From Pseudomonadota bacterium (GTDB lineage: Bacteria; Pseudomonadota; Gammaproteobacteria; Steroidobacterales; Steroidobacteraceae): a stretch of DNA of 40,054 nucleotides. Position numbers and translations under genes: made by a program. The stretch covers positions 1-40,054 of the forward strand of contig JAKAXA010000031.1 in the NCBI GenBank assembly GCA_021816775.1. Reading direction: 5' to 3'. The notes under the pieces are model-generated. The model made no database searches, was not told the DNA's origin, and saw only the letters and a program-made list of their open reading frames with translations. Below, one piece after another: positions 8,626-18,185 of this stretch (positions are counted from its first letter, which is position 1; the number at the start of each line of letters is the position of its first letter).

Positions 8626-10275
8626 TCAATCGCCTCTCGGGACGGGCGCTGAAGCGAGGCCGATATTGACGTACCAGGGCTGAGTACCGGCGGCCCGGCG
8701 CCTCGCGACCACTTCCTCGTGCAGCTCGAAGACACCCGGCATCAGGGCGCGCGCCGCGCGCGGCATGTCCCGGATGTCGAGATAGTCGCGATTCGCGCCA
8801 TACGGCGGCCATGCCGCCGCGCCGCTCGCGCGGGGCACGCCAGTACGGGCGAAGCTCGTGAAGTAACTCAAGATCGCATCGCTCAGTGCCCGCTCGCACG
8901 CATCGTCGGGCGGCCGCGGCCAGCGCTCGGGCCAGCCATCGGGCGCACCGATGCGCCCGAACTCGTACGGCAGCTCACTGCCGTGGAATGCCTCCAGATG
9001 CAGTGCCCGCTGCAGAGCATACTGATGCGCGAAGAAGTAGAGGTACGCCGGCCGCCCGAGCCGGGTCTGAGTCCTCGCCAGCCGTTCGGCGCTCCAGCCG
9101 AAGAATGCATCGCGCGCGGCCGCGAGCGCGCTCTCCTCGATGTTCGCCGCGGGGTAATGGGCCAGGTAGCGCGGCGCCAGATCTGCGTAGAGGCTGCGCA
9201 CCCGCGCCTCGTATTCCGCTGCGCTCGAGGGCAGCGGCGGCAGCAGTGCGCGCAGCGTGCGGATCTCGCCCTCGTTGAACCCGGCGATCAGCGGGACCGG
9301 CGCCTGCTCGTGGCGATCGAAGACCTCGATGATCTGCCGCGGCAGCACCCATCCATCGATGACCGGCCGCGGCACGAAGCCGGCCGCCGCGGCCCGCTCC
9401 ACCAACACGCCTGCCGCCATCGCGCGCAACGCGGCGAGGCCCGCCGCGCCGAGCTCACCCGCCAGGCGCTCGCCGGCGGACTCGGCCGCAGGCTGACCGA
9501 AGCGCGCATGCGTGAGCTCGGCGCACGAGACCAGCGAACCGCTCTGCAGGATGATCTTGTGAAACAGTCCCCGCGCGAGCGGACTCGCCATCAGCGCAAT
9601 CCCGCTGAGCGCGCCGGCCGACTCGCCGAACACCGTCACGTTGCCCGGATCACCGCCGAAGGCCGCGATGTGCGCGCGCACCCAGCGCAGCGCCTCGATC
9701 TGATCGAGCAGGCCGTAGTTGCCCGATGACCCGTGGGGGGACTCGGCGCTGAGCTCCCGGTGGGCGAAAAAGCCCAGCGCGCCCAGCCGATAGTTCACCG
9801 TGACGATGAGCACGCCCCTGCGGGCGAGCGCGGCGCCGTCGTACAGGCCGCTCGCCGGGTCCCCCATGCGCAGCGAGCCGCCGTGCAGCCACACCATCAC
9901 GGGCGCGCGAGTCACGTCGGGCGGCCGCCACACGTTGAGGAAGAGACAGTCCTCGCTCACCTGCGCCGGATACTGCGCATAGATACTCTCGGCAGGCACG
10001 CGGATCTGCACGCACGCCGGCCCGAAGCGCGTGGCCGGCCGCACACCGCTCCAGGCGGCCGCCGGCACCGGCGGCCGCCACCGTCGCTCGCCGATCGGCG
10101 CTTCGGCGTAGCGAATGCCCCTGAACGAGCTGATGCCGCCGCCCACGTGCAGCCCGGCCAGCGCGCCCTGGTCGGTGCGCACGATCGGCTGCCCGCCCCA
10201 CCCCGCCTCAGCCGACTCGTCGGTGCGCGAACTCACCGCTCGGGCTTCTCGGCGGCGCCGCCGCGCCACCCGCAT
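8626..10275 (-). CDS. Type B carboxylesterase, copy 1
   Basis: Alpha/beta-hydrolase of the carboxylesterase / para-nitrobenzyl esterase family. The oxyanion loop WLHGGS (residues 129-134), nucleophile Ser219 in FGESAGAL, the Glu region GFNEGE and the His region FHGSELPYEFG make up the expected triad. The length is 549 residues, with no signal peptide, so a cytoplasmic site is likely. The first 28 residues are Arg-rich and unlike the paralog, so the true start may be further in. It follows the acyl-CoA ligase by 31 bases, making a receptor-ligase-esterase operon. It is clearly paralogous to the esterase at 21900-23546. The substrate is unknown; context suggests an acylated glycoside. Confidence 0.9.
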   Translation of the reverse strand: MRVARRRRREARAVSSRTDESAEAGWGGQPIVRTDQGALAGLHVGGGISSFRGIRYAEAPIGERRWRPPVPAAAWSGVRPATRFGPACVQIRVPAESIYAQYPAQVSEDCLFLNVWRPPDVTRAPVMVWLHGGSLRMGDPASGLYDGAALARRGVLIVTVNYRLGALGFFAHRELSAESPHGSSGNYGLLDQIEALRWVRAHIAAFGGDPGNVTVFGESAGALSGIALMASPLARGLFHKIILQSGSLVSCAELTHARFGQPAAESAGERLAGELGAAGLAALRAMAAGVLVERAAAAGFVPRPVIDGWVLPRQIIEVFDRHEQAPVPLIAGFNEGEIRTLRALLPPLPSSAAEYEARVRSLYADLAPRYLAHYPAANIEESALAAARDAFFGWSAERLARTQTRLGRPAYLYFFAHQYALQRALHLEAFHGSELPYEFGRIGAPDGWPERWPRPPDDACERALSDAILSYFTSFARTGVPRASGAAAWPPYGANRDYLDIRDMPRAARALMPGVFELHEEVVARRRAAGTQPWYVNIGLASAPVPRGD

Positions 10276-10306
10276 GGCTCATCGAGCGCCGCCATGCCCG
10301 CACGCC

Positions 10307-11896
10307 CTAGCCTTCGCCGAACTCGGCGCGCAGGCGCTTCTTGTCGATCTTTCCGGTCGCCGCGAGCGGCATCCGCTCGACCAGCACGACCTGATCCGGC
10401 AGCCACCAGTCGGGCACCTTGCCGCGCAGGGCATCCAGCATCGCTTCCTGCCCGATGGCCTGACCGCGGCGGGGCTCGACGATCAGCACCGGCCGCTCAC
10501 CCCACTTCGGGTGCGCCCGCCCGACCACCGCGACCAGCGCCACCTCCGGCAGCGCGCCGATCAGGTCTTCGATTTCCCGCGGATTGATCCACTCGCCGCC
10601 GGATTTGATCAAGTCCTTGGCGCGCCCGGTGATCGTCAGGTTGCCGTGCGCATCGATCAGCCCCAGATCACCGGTATCGAAGTAGCCCTCGGCATCCAAA
10701 GCGGACTCTGCCTCGTTGAAGTAGCGTTCCGCCACGCTCGCGCCCCGGACCATCAGCCGGCCGACGACCATGCGCTGCTGCGGGAGCGCCGCCCCCTGCG
10801 CATCCACCAGCTTCAGATCGAGCCCGATCGGGGGGCGGCCCGATGCTCGCGGGCCGGTCCCCGGCGAGACGCCCGGCGGCTCGATCGTGCCGAGCGGCGA
10901 GAGCTCGGTCATCCCCCAGCTGGTCTGCACGCGAACCTCGAGCCGCTCCTCGATGCGCCGCAGCAGCGCATCGGGGCAGTGCGATCCGCCGATGATCACG
11001 CGCTGCAGGGTCGGCAGCGCCCCACCCGTTCTCTCGAGGTAGTCCACCAGTCCGAGCCACACCGTCTGCACTGCGGCCGCGACCGTCACCCGCTCGTTCG
11101 CGATGAGCGCATGCAGGTGCGCCGGATCGGCGCTGCGACCGGGAAGCACCATGCTCGAGCCGACCGCCGGGGCCGCAAACGGCAGCCCCCAGCCGTTGGC
11201 GTGAAACATCGGCACGGCCACCAGCACCGTGTCCCGCGCGGTCAGCGCCATGGCATCGGCCTGCAGCGCCCGCAAGGTATGCAGGTAGTTCGAGCGGTGG
11301 GTGTAGAGCACGCCCCGCGGGTTGCCGATGGTGCCCGAGGTGTAGCAGAGCCCGGCCGGCCACTGCTCGTCGAACTCGCCCCAGGGCGCCATCCGCCCGC
11401 AGAGGCGAATCAGCTCCTCGAGGTCCCAGCGGCGCACGCGCGCCGGCACCGGCCCGTCGGCCGCCTCCCCATCGAGCAGAACCACGGCCTCAAGACTGCG
11501 GCAGCGCGCGAGCAGCTGCATCGCGAGCGGCTGCAGGCCGGCGCCGACCGCGAGCCATCGATCCTGCGCCTCGTCGACGATCTGCGAGAGATGCGCGACG
11601 CCCAGGCGCGGATTGAGCGTATGACACACCAGACCCACACCCATCGCTGCGTAGTACAGCGTCAGATGGTCCTGGGTGTTCCAGGCGAGCGTGGCGAGCC
11701 GCTCGCCCGGGGCGAGGCCCAGCTCGAGCAGCGCGCCGGATGCGAGCCCGCATCGCTCGCGCAGCTGCCGATACGTGATCCGCTTGGTCTCGCCCGCGCC
11801 GCTCGCCGACATCACCCCCGACGTCCCGTGCCACTTGGCGGCATGCTCGAGGAATTTGTCCACCGTCAATGCATAGTGCTGCATCGTTCCGTTCAT
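10307..11896 (-). CDS. Fatty-acyl-CoA ligase (AMP-binding, FadD/DmdB-like)
   Basis: ATP-dependent activation of a carboxylic acid to its CoA thioester through an acyl-adenylate. Motifs present are the P-loop YTSGTIGNPRG (about residues 185-195; Ile and Arg replace the usual Thr and Lys), VPMFHANGWGLP, TSWGMTELSP, YFDTGD, GRAKDLIKSGGEW and the C-terminal TGKIDKK with the catalytic Lys. The VPMFHANGWGLPFAAP stretch is typical of the medium/long-chain and methylmercaptopropionate ligase branch. The start is taken as ATG 11896 (529 residues); a GTG at 11905 in frame is the alternative. It lies 55 bases after the TonB receptor stop and upstream of the esterase. It probably activates the acid released by the esterases. 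Confidence 0.9.
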   Translation of the reverse strand: MNGTMQHYALTVDKFLEHAAKWHGTSGVMSASGAGETKRITYRQLRERCGLASGALLELGLAPGERLATLAWNTQDHLTLYYAAMGVGLVCHTLNPRLGVAHLSQIVDEAQDRWLAVGAGLQPLAMQLLARCRSLEAVVLLDGEAADGPVPARVRRWDLEELIRLCGRMAPWGEFDEQWPAGLCYTSGTIGNPRGVLYTHRSNYLHTLRALQADAMALTARDTVLVAVPMFHANGWGLPFAAPAVGSSMVLPGRSADPAHLHALIANERVTVAAAVQTVWLGLVDYLERTGGALPTLQRVIIGGSHCPDALLRRIEERLEVRVQTSWGMTELSPLGTIEPPGVSPGTGPRASGRPPIGLDLKLVDAQGAALPQQRMVVGRLMVRGASVAERYFNEAESALDAEGYFDTGDLGLIDAHGNLTITGRAKDLIKSGGEWINPREIEDLIGALPEVALVAVVGRAHPKWGERPVLIVEPRRGQAIGQEAMLDALRGKVPDWWLPDQVVLVERMPLAATGKIDKKRLRAEFGEG

Positions 11897-11951
11897 ACTC
11901 GCCACTGTCCGCCGGCTATCGCATCCACCCGCGTGCGCGCGCGGCCATCAA

Positions 11952-14177
11952 CTAGAACATCCTGGTGACACGGATGCCGTACTGCCGCGGCGCTCCGGCG
12001 AAGCGCAGCTGCGAGATCATCGCGCTCACGTACTGCTGGTTCGTCAGGTTCGTGCCGTACGCCGTGAAGGTCCAATGCCCCCGCCCGTAGGCGAGCTGCG
12101 CCGAGAGCAGGTTGCGGGCCCCGAGGAAATCGCCGAGCGCGGGGTTGTCGAACAGCGTGGCCCACTGCGATCCGACGTGCGAGTAGTTCGTGCGCGCAGT
12201 GAGCGTCGCATCGCCCGGCAGATAGAACAGGTACTGCGCACTGAGGTTGTACGTCATCTTCGGCGCGTAGCTCTGCGGATGCCCGGCGAGGTCCACGCAC
12301 GTCGCGCTCGCCGGACCGCTCAGCGGATTGCACGTCACGAGGCCCGGCACCCGATAATCGGTGGCGAAGAACCTCCCGAGACTGGTGTGCTCCAGCGCCG
12401 CGTTGGCATCGAGCGACAGGTTGCCGAGCACCGCCTGCAGCGAGAACTCGACCCCGTAGAGCGTTGTGGGAGAGGGATTGTTCACCTCCAGCTGTTGCAC
12501 CGGCAGCAGCGGATCGCCGATCGTCACCTGGAAGTTGTGGTAGCGGGTGTAGTAGCCGTCGACCTGCGTGCGCAAATGATCGTCGAGCGCCGAGGCCTTC
12601 CAGCCCATCTCGTAGTCCGTCGCGTATTCGGCGCGGAACGGCGCCTGATACTGGAAGCCGATGGGCAGGTTGATCCCGCCCTGCTTGTAGCCCGTCGCGA
12701 CGAACGCGTAGAGATAGTTGTCGGGATTGACGGTCCAGCCGAGGGACGCCTTCCCGGTGGTGTGATAGTCGCGCTCCATCTGATGATCCGGCTCGGCGTA
12801 GAAGAACTCCGGGATCACCACGCCCACGCGGTTCACGGAATCGTTGTACGAGTATCGCGCGCCGAGCTGGAACCGCACCCCGTGGCTGAAATGCAAGCTC
12901 AACTGGCCGAAGGCGGCGGCCGAATCGGTGAGATTGTTGCCGTTGATGATTTCGTTGAACACGCCGGTCGGGTAGCCGAGATTGAACCGGCCGAGTGGGA
13001 ACAGGTAGTTGTTCGCCTGATAGTAGACGCCGGTGACCCAGGTCAGGAACCCCTTCTCGGGCGAGATCAGGTCGAACTCCTGCGAGTACATGTTCTCATC
13101 GACGGCGTCCTTGAACGGATAGCCCGGCTGCGCGGTGCCGTTGACGTCCGCGGCGTATTCCGTGCGGCCCCACTGCACGCCCGAAATGGAGCGCAGCGTG
13201 ATGCCGTCCGGCATGATGTAGTTGACGTTCAGCGTCGAGCGCCCGAACTGGTCGATGCCGAGCTGATCCCCGGCCGCGCCGACATCGAACAGGGGGGTCT
13301 TGGCCGTCGCCGGCGAGGCCGGGTATCCGCCGTTGTCGACGTACGAGTAATCGTTGCGCCAGATCGCACTCAGTGACTTCGACGGCTGCCAGAGCAGGCT
13401 GAAGCGGAACGCGCTCTCCTTCAGCGTGCCGTTGCCGCCCGTGTAGGGACCGGTGAGATGGAAGAAGGAGCTGCGATACTCGTCGTAGAACGCCACGCGG
13501 GAGGCGAGCGTGCGCGTCATCGGGATATTGACCGCCCCCTGAGCCATGGTGTCGTTGTAATTGCCGTACTGCAGCGTGGCATAGCCGTGCACGCCGTTGA
13601 AGTTCGGCGGCGCCTCGGTGATGTACACCGCCCCGCCGATCGCGTTCTCGCCGGCGAAGGTCCCCTGGGGACCGCGCAGCACCTCTATGCTGGAGAGGTC
13701 ATAGTACGGCTCGTCCTGGAAGTATCCGGGAAAAGTCGCGACGCCATCGCGATAGGTCACGACGCCGGTCACCGTCTGGGTGTTGTGCTCGCCCTTGCCG
13801 ATGCCGCGGATATTGAAGTCGTTGCCCTGGCCGAAATTGTTCACCGACAGCGACGGCGAGATGGTTTCCAGCTGATTGACGTTGATCACGCCGGCGTGCA
13901 GGAGCTGCGCGCCCGTCATGACGGTCGCGGCAATCGGCGTCTGCTGCAGATTGGTCGTGCGCTTCTCGGCGGTGATCAGCACCTCGGTGAGCTTGCCGCT
14001 GGTGGCCCGCGGGCTGTCGGCGGGACTGCCAGTGGCGCCGACGCCGCCGCTCGCCTGGCTCGAGGCGGAATCCCCGCGCGCCGCGCTCGCCGTGGCGGCC
14101 GCCGGCACCGCGCCGCTCTTTGCCGCCGCGGCGCCACCCACCATGAGCGCGACGCAGACGAATGCTCTGATTTTCAT
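11952..14177 (-). CDS. TonB-dependent outer-membrane receptor
   Basis: Energised outer-membrane transporter that works with TonB-ExbB-ExbD. The 741-residue product starts with a signal peptide (about residues 1-19, MKIRAFVCVALMVGGAAAA), then a low-complexity Ala/Ser stretch to about 60, a TonB-box-like LTEVLITAEKR, a plug domain with NFGQGNDFNIRGIG and VLRGPQGTFAGENAIGGAVYI, and a beta barrel ending in RVTRMF with the terminal Phe needed for assembly. It resembles the broad receptor group common in sphingomonads and xanthomonads, where substrates are plant glycans, terpenoids or lipids, not siderophores. It is the first gene of an operon with the ligase and esterase. It is divergent from the SDR gene and carries the shared upstream block at 14247-14283. 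Confidence 0.93.
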   Translation of the reverse strand: MKIRAFVCVALMVGGAAAAKSGAVPAAATASAARGDSASSQASGGVGATGSPADSPRATSGKLTEVLITAEKRTTNLQQTPIAATVMTGAQLLHAGVINVNQLETISPSLSVNNFGQGNDFNIRGIGKGEHNTQTVTGVVTYRDGVATFPGYFQDEPYYDLSSIEVLRGPQGTFAGENAIGGAVYITEAPPNFNGVHGYATLQYGNYNDTMAQGAVNIPMTRTLASRVAFYDEYRSSFFHLTGPYTGGNGTLKESAFRFSLLWQPSKSLSAIWRNDYSYVDNGGYPASPATAKTPLFDVGAAGDQLGIDQFGRSTLNVNYIMPDGITLRSISGVQWGRTEYAADVNGTAQPGYPFKDAVDENMYSQEFDLISPEKGFLTWVTGVYYQANNYLFPLGRFNLGYPTGVFNEIINGNNLTDSAAAFGQLSLHFSHGVRFQLGARYSYNDSVNRVGVVIPEFFYAEPDHQMERDYHTTGKASLGWTVNPDNYLYAFVATGYKQGGINLPIGFQYQAPFRAEYATDYEMGWKASALDDHLRTQVDGYYTRYHNFQVTIGDPLLPVQQLEVNNPSPTTLYGVEFSLQAVLGNLSLDANAALEHTSLGRFFATDYRVPGLVTCNPLSGPASATCVDLAGHPQSYAPKMTYNLSAQYLFYLPGDATLTARTNYSHVGSQWATLFDNPALGDFLGARNLLSAQLAYGRGHWTFTAYGTNLTNQQYVSAMISQLRFAGAPRQYGIRVTRMF

Positions 14178-14520
14178 CGGACCCCCCGCATTTAATTGAT
14201 CCGCGCGACAGCGCGGTGGCCAGAGCGTCCCAGTTTATTTTCACCTTGTCAAGTTCATTCACATACGAAATAATGTTTTTGCCGGGCGCCGGGGGAAGGG
14301 CCGCAGTACGATGGCGGAAGCGCTGCTCTTGCGGTCGGTTGCCGGGTTTTGGCTTGCCTCCCGGTCCGACTGGCGTTGCCCGAACTCGACATCATTTCTG
14401 CCGGATAATATTCAATTACATGTCGATGAAATTACTACCGGGGGCGGATCCTGCCGTGCGGCGCGGCCTCGCCGTGCGCAGCGCCACCCTTCTGTTCCGC
14501 CTCCTCACTGAAAGGCTCCT
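14178..14520. promoter_or_regulatory. Divergent control region, receptor / SDR operons
   Basis: A non-coding stretch of 343 bases with AT-rich islands in a GC-rich background. The receptor side carries the block 14247-14283 shared with the second esterase gene. On the SDR side TCGACA (14386-14391), a 17-base spacer and TATTCA (14409-14414) form a plausible promoter; TAATAT at 14406-14411 is an overlapping alternative. AAAGG lies just before the SDR ATG. Regulation by the TetR protein at 23682-24404 is a reasonable inference. Confidence 0.5.
14247..14283 (-). promoter_or_regulatory. Shared upstream block, receptor copy
   Basis: Read on the plus strand it begins TGTCAAGTTCATTCAC, which on the minus strand is GTGAATGAAC followed by a perfect -35-like TTGACA. 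The 16-mer differs at one base from the copy at 23617, and similarity runs through AATG and TTTTTGCC. It ends 69 bases before the receptor ATG. A good -10 at 17 bases from TTGACA is missing, so it may be a promoter needing an activator, or an operator. Confidence 0.6.
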
Positions 14521-15414
14521 ATGACTGGCTTACTTTGCGAGCGTGTTGCGATCGTCACCGGCGCCGGCCGCGGCCTCGGCCGCTCGCACGCGATCGCCCT
14601 TGCGCGCAGCGGCGCGCGGGTCGTGGTCAACGATCTCGATCCGGCGAACGTCGAGCGGGTCTGCGGCGAGATCCGCGCCCTCGGCGGCGAGGCACTCGGC
14701 AGCGGTGCCAACGTGCAGGACCTCGGCGCGGTCGAGGGCATGGTGGCCGGCGCGCTGCAGCGCTGGGGCCGGGTGGACATACTGGTGAACAACGCCGGAA
14801 TCCTTCGCGACCGCACCTTCGCCAAGATCGACCTGGCGGACTTCCGCCTGGTGCTCGACGTGCACGTGATGGGCTCGGTGAACTGCACCAAGGCGCTCTG
14901 GTCGCACATGAAGGGGCGCGGCTACGGCCGCATCGTCTTCACCACTTCCTCCTCGGGCCTGTACGGCAATTTCGGCCAGTCGGCCTATGCGGCCGCCAAG
15001 ATGGCGCTGGTCGGGCTGATGCAGACCCTCGCGCTCGAGGGGGAGCGCTACGGCATCCGCGTCAATTGCCTCGCGCCGAGCGCGGCGACGCAGATGACAA
15101 GTGACCTGTGGTCGCCGGAGGACCTCGCGGCGCTCACCCCCGAGCGCGTGAGTCCGGCGGTGGTCGCCCTCGCGAGCGAGCAGGCGCCGAACAAGCGCAT
15201 CGTGCTCGCCGGCGCCGGCAGCCTCAAGCTGGCCCATGTCACCATGACCCGCGGCATCCAGTTGACGGACGATCGGCTGAGCGCCGAGGAGATCCTCGCG
15301 CACTGGGAGCAGATCGGGGAGCGTAGCGCAGAGCGGGTGCCCGCGACGGGCTTCGAGCAGTACCAGTTCGAAGTCGAGCAGGCCCGCGCCGCCTCTGCCG
15401 GCCGGCAGCGCTGA
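14521..15414 (+). CDS. SDR oxidoreductase, (3R)-hydroxyacyl-CoA dehydrogenase-like
   Basis: Short-chain dehydrogenase of 297 residues. The dinucleotide motif TGAGRGLG (13-20), NNAG (90-93) and the catalytic Ser143-145 cluster, Tyr156 and Lys160 (SAYAAAK) are intact. An Asp at the end of the second strand (VVNDLD) favours NAD(H). The sequence VAIVTGAGRGLGRSHAIALARSGARVVVNDL and the FTTSSSGLYGNFGQSAYAAAK stretch resemble the dehydrogenase domain of the peroxisomal multifunctional enzyme type 2 (HSD17B4). It likely oxidises a 3-hydroxyacyl-CoA to the 3-oxoacyl-CoA used by the thiolase, whose ATG follows two bases after this stop. The C-terminal 60 residues extend beyond the basic fold. Steroid or terpenoid substrates remain possible. 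Confidence 0.88.
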   Translation: MTGLLCERVAIVTGAGRGLGRSHAIALARSGARVVVNDLDPANVERVCGEIRALGGEALGSGANVQDLGAVEGMVAGALQRWGRVDILVNNAGILRDRTFAKIDLADFRLVLDVHVMGSVNCTKALWSHMKGRGYGRIVFTTSSSGLYGNFGQSAYAAAKMALVGLMQTLALEGERYGIRVNCLAPSAATQMTSDLWSPEDLAALTPERVSPAVVALASEQAPNKRIVLAGAGSLKLAHVTMTRGIQLTDDRLSAEEILAHWEQIGERSAERVPATGFEQYQFEVEQARAASAGRQR

Positions 15415-15416
15415 TC

Positions 15417-16595
15417 ATGGAGGTCTACGTCGTCTCGGCCGTGCGCACTGCGGTCGGCTCCTTCGGCGGCGCGCTGCGCGAATGCGAGCCCGGAAACCTG
15501 GCGGCACTGGTGACCCGGGAAGCCATCCGGCGCGCCGAGGCGCCCCCCGGCTCGATCGGCCACGTCGTGTTCGGCCAGGTTCTTCCCACCGGGCCGCGGG
15601 ACGCCTACCTCGCCCGGCTCGCCACCCTCGGCGCCGGCCTCGCGGTGCAGGTACCGGCGCTGACCGTCAACCGGCTGTGCGGCTCGGGCCTGCAGGCCAT
15701 CGTCTCTGCCGCCCAGGCCATTGCCCTCGGAGAGTGCGAGCTGGCGGTCGGCGGGGGCGCCGAGGTGATGAGCCGCGCACCCTTCTGGGTCCCCGCCCTG
15801 CGCTGGGGGAAGCGACTCGGCGATGCGGCGCTCGTCGATGGGCTCAATGGCGCGCTCACCGATCCGTTCGAGGGCACCCTCATGGGTGTCACCGCGGAGA
15901 ACGTCGCCGCCCGCTGCCGGATCGGGCGCGAGCAACAGGACGCTCTGGCGCTCGAGAGCCACCGCCGCGCGGCCGCGGCAATTGACCTCGGCCGCTTCAA
16001 GTCCCAGATCGTTGCGGTTCCCGTCAAGAGCAAGCGCGGTCCCGTCGAGTTCGACGTCGATGAACACGTGCGGCCCCAGGTCACGGCCGAGGACCTGGCC
16101 GCTCTCAGACCGATCTTTCGCAGCGAGGGCGGCACGGTCACGGCCGGCAACGCTTCCGGCATCAACGACGGGGCCGCGGCCGTGGTGCTCGCAAGCGGCG
16201 ATGCCCTGCAGCGGCACGGATTGAAGCCCCTCGCGCGCCTGCTCGCCTATGCGCACGCGGGCGTCGAGCCGGCGTACATGGGAATGGGTCCGGTGCCGGC
16301 GAGCCGCCTGGCGCTCGAGCGAGCGCGCCTCGGGCTCGCCGATATCGATGTAGTCGAATCCAACGAGGCGTTCGCCGCGCAGGCCTGCGCCGTCGCTGCC
16401 GAGCTCGCCTTCGATCCGCTGAGGACGAACCCCAACGGGGGCGCGATCGCCCTCGGACACCCCATCGGCGCGACCGGGGCGATCATCGTGACCAAGCTCG
16501 TGCACGAGCTGCAGCGCACCGGGGGCCGCTATGGGCTTGCCACCATGTGCATCGGCGGCGGCCAGGGAGTCGCGGCCATCTTCGAGCGGCTCTGA
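15417..16595 (+). CDS. Acetyl-CoA acyltransferase (thiolase)
   Basis: Cleaves 3-oxoacyl-CoA to acetyl-CoA and a shortened acyl-CoA, or the reverse condensation. The 392-residue length is typical. The nucleophile Cys88 (NRLCGSG), the NEAFAAQ block, His348 (GHPIGATGA) and Cys378 (CIGGGQG) are in the classical positions. Translation is probably coupled with the SDR gene (two-base gap). It appears to be the final beta-oxidation step of the cluster; no acyl-CoA dehydrogenase or enoyl-CoA hydratase gene is present here, so those steps would come from elsewhere. Biosynthetic and degradative thiolases cannot be told apart by eye. Confidence 0.93.
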   Translation: MEVYVVSAVRTAVGSFGGALRECEPGNLAALVTREAIRRAEAPPGSIGHVVFGQVLPTGPRDAYLARLATLGAGLAVQVPALTVNRLCGSGLQAIVSAAQAIALGECELAVGGGAEVMSRAPFWVPALRWGKRLGDAALVDGLNGALTDPFEGTLMGVTAENVAARCRIGREQQDALALESHRRAAAAIDLGRFKSQIVAVPVKSKRGPVEFDVDEHVRPQVTAEDLAALRPIFRSEGGTVTAGNASGINDGAAAVVLASGDALQRHGLKPLARLLAYAHAGVEPAYMGMGPVPASRLALERARLGLADIDVVESNEAFAAQACAVAAELAFDPLRTNPNGGAIALGHPIGATGAIIVTKLVHELQRTGGRYGLATMCIGGGQGVAAIFERL

Positions 16596-16651
16596 AGGGG
16601 CTCTGCCAGCGCACCCGCCCGAAACGCGTCCACAGCAGGACACTCATCCCC

Positions 16652-18172
16652 ATGCCCAGCATTGACGAGCCCGTTCCCGCCGCAGCGTCCGTCGTCCTGA
16701 ATACGGATGACTCCGCTCAACGCGCGCGCCGCGCCAAGCTCAGCGTGTGGGACAAGTCCATCTACGGCACCGGCGAGATGATCAACGGGCTCGCCACGAC
16801 CGGACTGACCTACCTCGCCTTCTTCTATCTGACCGCCGTCTGCGGCATGTCCGGAACCACGGCCGGCATGATCACCTTCATCACACTGCTCGTCGACTCG
16901 GTCGCCGACCCGCTCATCGGGCTGATCTCGGACAACACCCGCTCGCGGCTCGGGCGCCGCCACCCCTACATGTTCGCGAGCGCCGTTCCCCTGGCGCTGT
17001 CATTCGGTCTGGTATTCGCGCTCCCGGCCGGACTCACCGGATGGGACCTGTTCGTGTACGTCACGGTGCTGACGCTCATCCTGCGCGTGTGCCTGTCGCT
17101 GTACTACCTGCCGTACCTGGCCATCGGCGCGGAAATCTCCGACGACTATTACGAGCGCTCGAGCATCGTCGGCTACCGGCTGTTCTTCTGGTCGATCTCC
17201 GCATTCACCTGCCTGTACATCGGGCTCGGCGGCCTCAATGCCAATTCCGCGGTGCTGCTGCAGCGCGCCAACTACGTGCGCTTCGGATGGATCTGCGCCG
17301 CCTGCCTGCTCGTGGTCGGCTTCACGGCCGCGTTCGGGACGCTCCGGCACATTCCGCGCCTGAACCGCCCGCATCAGCGCGCCGGCCGGCCCGTCGCGCA
17401 GCTCATTCGCGAGCTGCGCGAGATATTCCACAACCGCTCGTTCGTGTCGCTGTTCCTCACCTGCCTCATCTTCTTCGTTGCCCAGGGCACCGCGGCGGTG
17501 CTTGCGCTCGATGCCAACCGGTACTTCTGGCACCTGCCCGCCTCGATCAATCAGTCGGTGCTGCTGGTGCTGGTCCTCTCGCCCATCTTCGGCCTGCCCA
17601 TCGCCCGCTTGCTGCAGAACCGCCTGGAGAAGCGCACCTTCGCCATCGGTGGAGCGCTGCTGTTCTGCCTGTGCCAGTTCTATCCGCCGGTGCTGCGCAT
17701 CTACGGCCTGCTGAGCGTCAGTCTCGACTTCCTCAGCACGCTGCTCGTGGTGAATGCGGCCGTGAGCGGCATCGGCCTGGTCATCTGCGGGATCGGCTTT
17801 CAGTCCATGATGGCCGACGCCGCCGATCATCATGAGTATCTGTTCGGCGCGCGGCGCGAGGCGATGTTTCTCTCGGGGCTGACCTTTTCGGTGAAATCCG
17901 CAAGCGGCCTCGGCTCGCTCATCGGCGGCGTGGCGCTCGATGCGATCCATTTTCCGGCCGATATCGCCCGCCGCGGCCTCAATCCGCATCTTCGGCTCTC
18001 CACCGTGCACGGGCTCGGCTGGGTGAGCGGCCCGTTGCCCGCGGCGATCACGGCGCTCTCGGCGCTGGCGATGCTCGGCTACCAGCTCAATCAGGAGAAG
18101 TACCGGGTGATCAAGCAGGCCCTGAGCGAGCGCAGGAAGACCTCCGGCGCCGGTCAGGCCGAGATCGAGTAG
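16652..18172 (+). CDS. MFS transporter, glycoside-pentoside-hexuronide (GPH) family
   Basis: Inner-membrane symporter of the melibiose-carrier type. The 506-residue protein has about twelve hydrophobic segments and the GPH hallmarks SVADPLIGLISDNTRSRLGRRHPYM (cation-site helix and the following loop) and MMADAADHHEYLFGARREAMF in the second half. The start is ATG 16652 (MPSIDEPVPAAAS); the frame is open upstream to 16547, but that part overlaps thiolase. It is the third gene of the plus-strand run. In context it would import the glycoside or sugar moiety after passage through the TonB receptor. Family members carry Na+ or H+ coupled sugars, and the substrate here is not determined. Confidence 0.9.
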   Translation: MPSIDEPVPAAASVVLNTDDSAQRARRAKLSVWDKSIYGTGEMINGLATTGLTYLAFFYLTAVCGMSGTTAGMITFITLLVDSVADPLIGLISDNTRSRLGRRHPYMFASAVPLALSFGLVFALPAGLTGWDLFVYVTVLTLILRVCLSLYYLPYLAIGAEISDDYYERSSIVGYRLFFWSISAFTCLYIGLGGLNANSAVLLQRANYVRFGWICAACLLVVGFTAAFGTLRHIPRLNRPHQRAGRPVAQLIRELREIFHNRSFVSLFLTCLIFFVAQGTAAVLALDANRYFWHLPASINQSVLLVLVLSPIFGLPIARLLQNRLEKRTFAIGGALLFCLCQFYPPVLRIYGLLSVSLDFLSTLLVVNAAVSGIGLVICGIGFQSMMADAADHHEYLFGARREAMFLSGLTFSVKSASGLGSLIGGVALDAIHFPADIARRGLNPHLRLSTVHGLGWVSGPLPAAITALSALAMLGYQLNQEKYRVIKQALSERRKTSGAGQAEIE

Positions 18173-18185
18173 GACAGCGCCCCAA

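Noticed and set aside
12075-13376. 433-codon plus-strand frame inside the TonB receptor gene
   Set aside because: Antisense shadow with no family resemblance; the receptor has a signal peptide, plug and terminal Phe on the minus strand.
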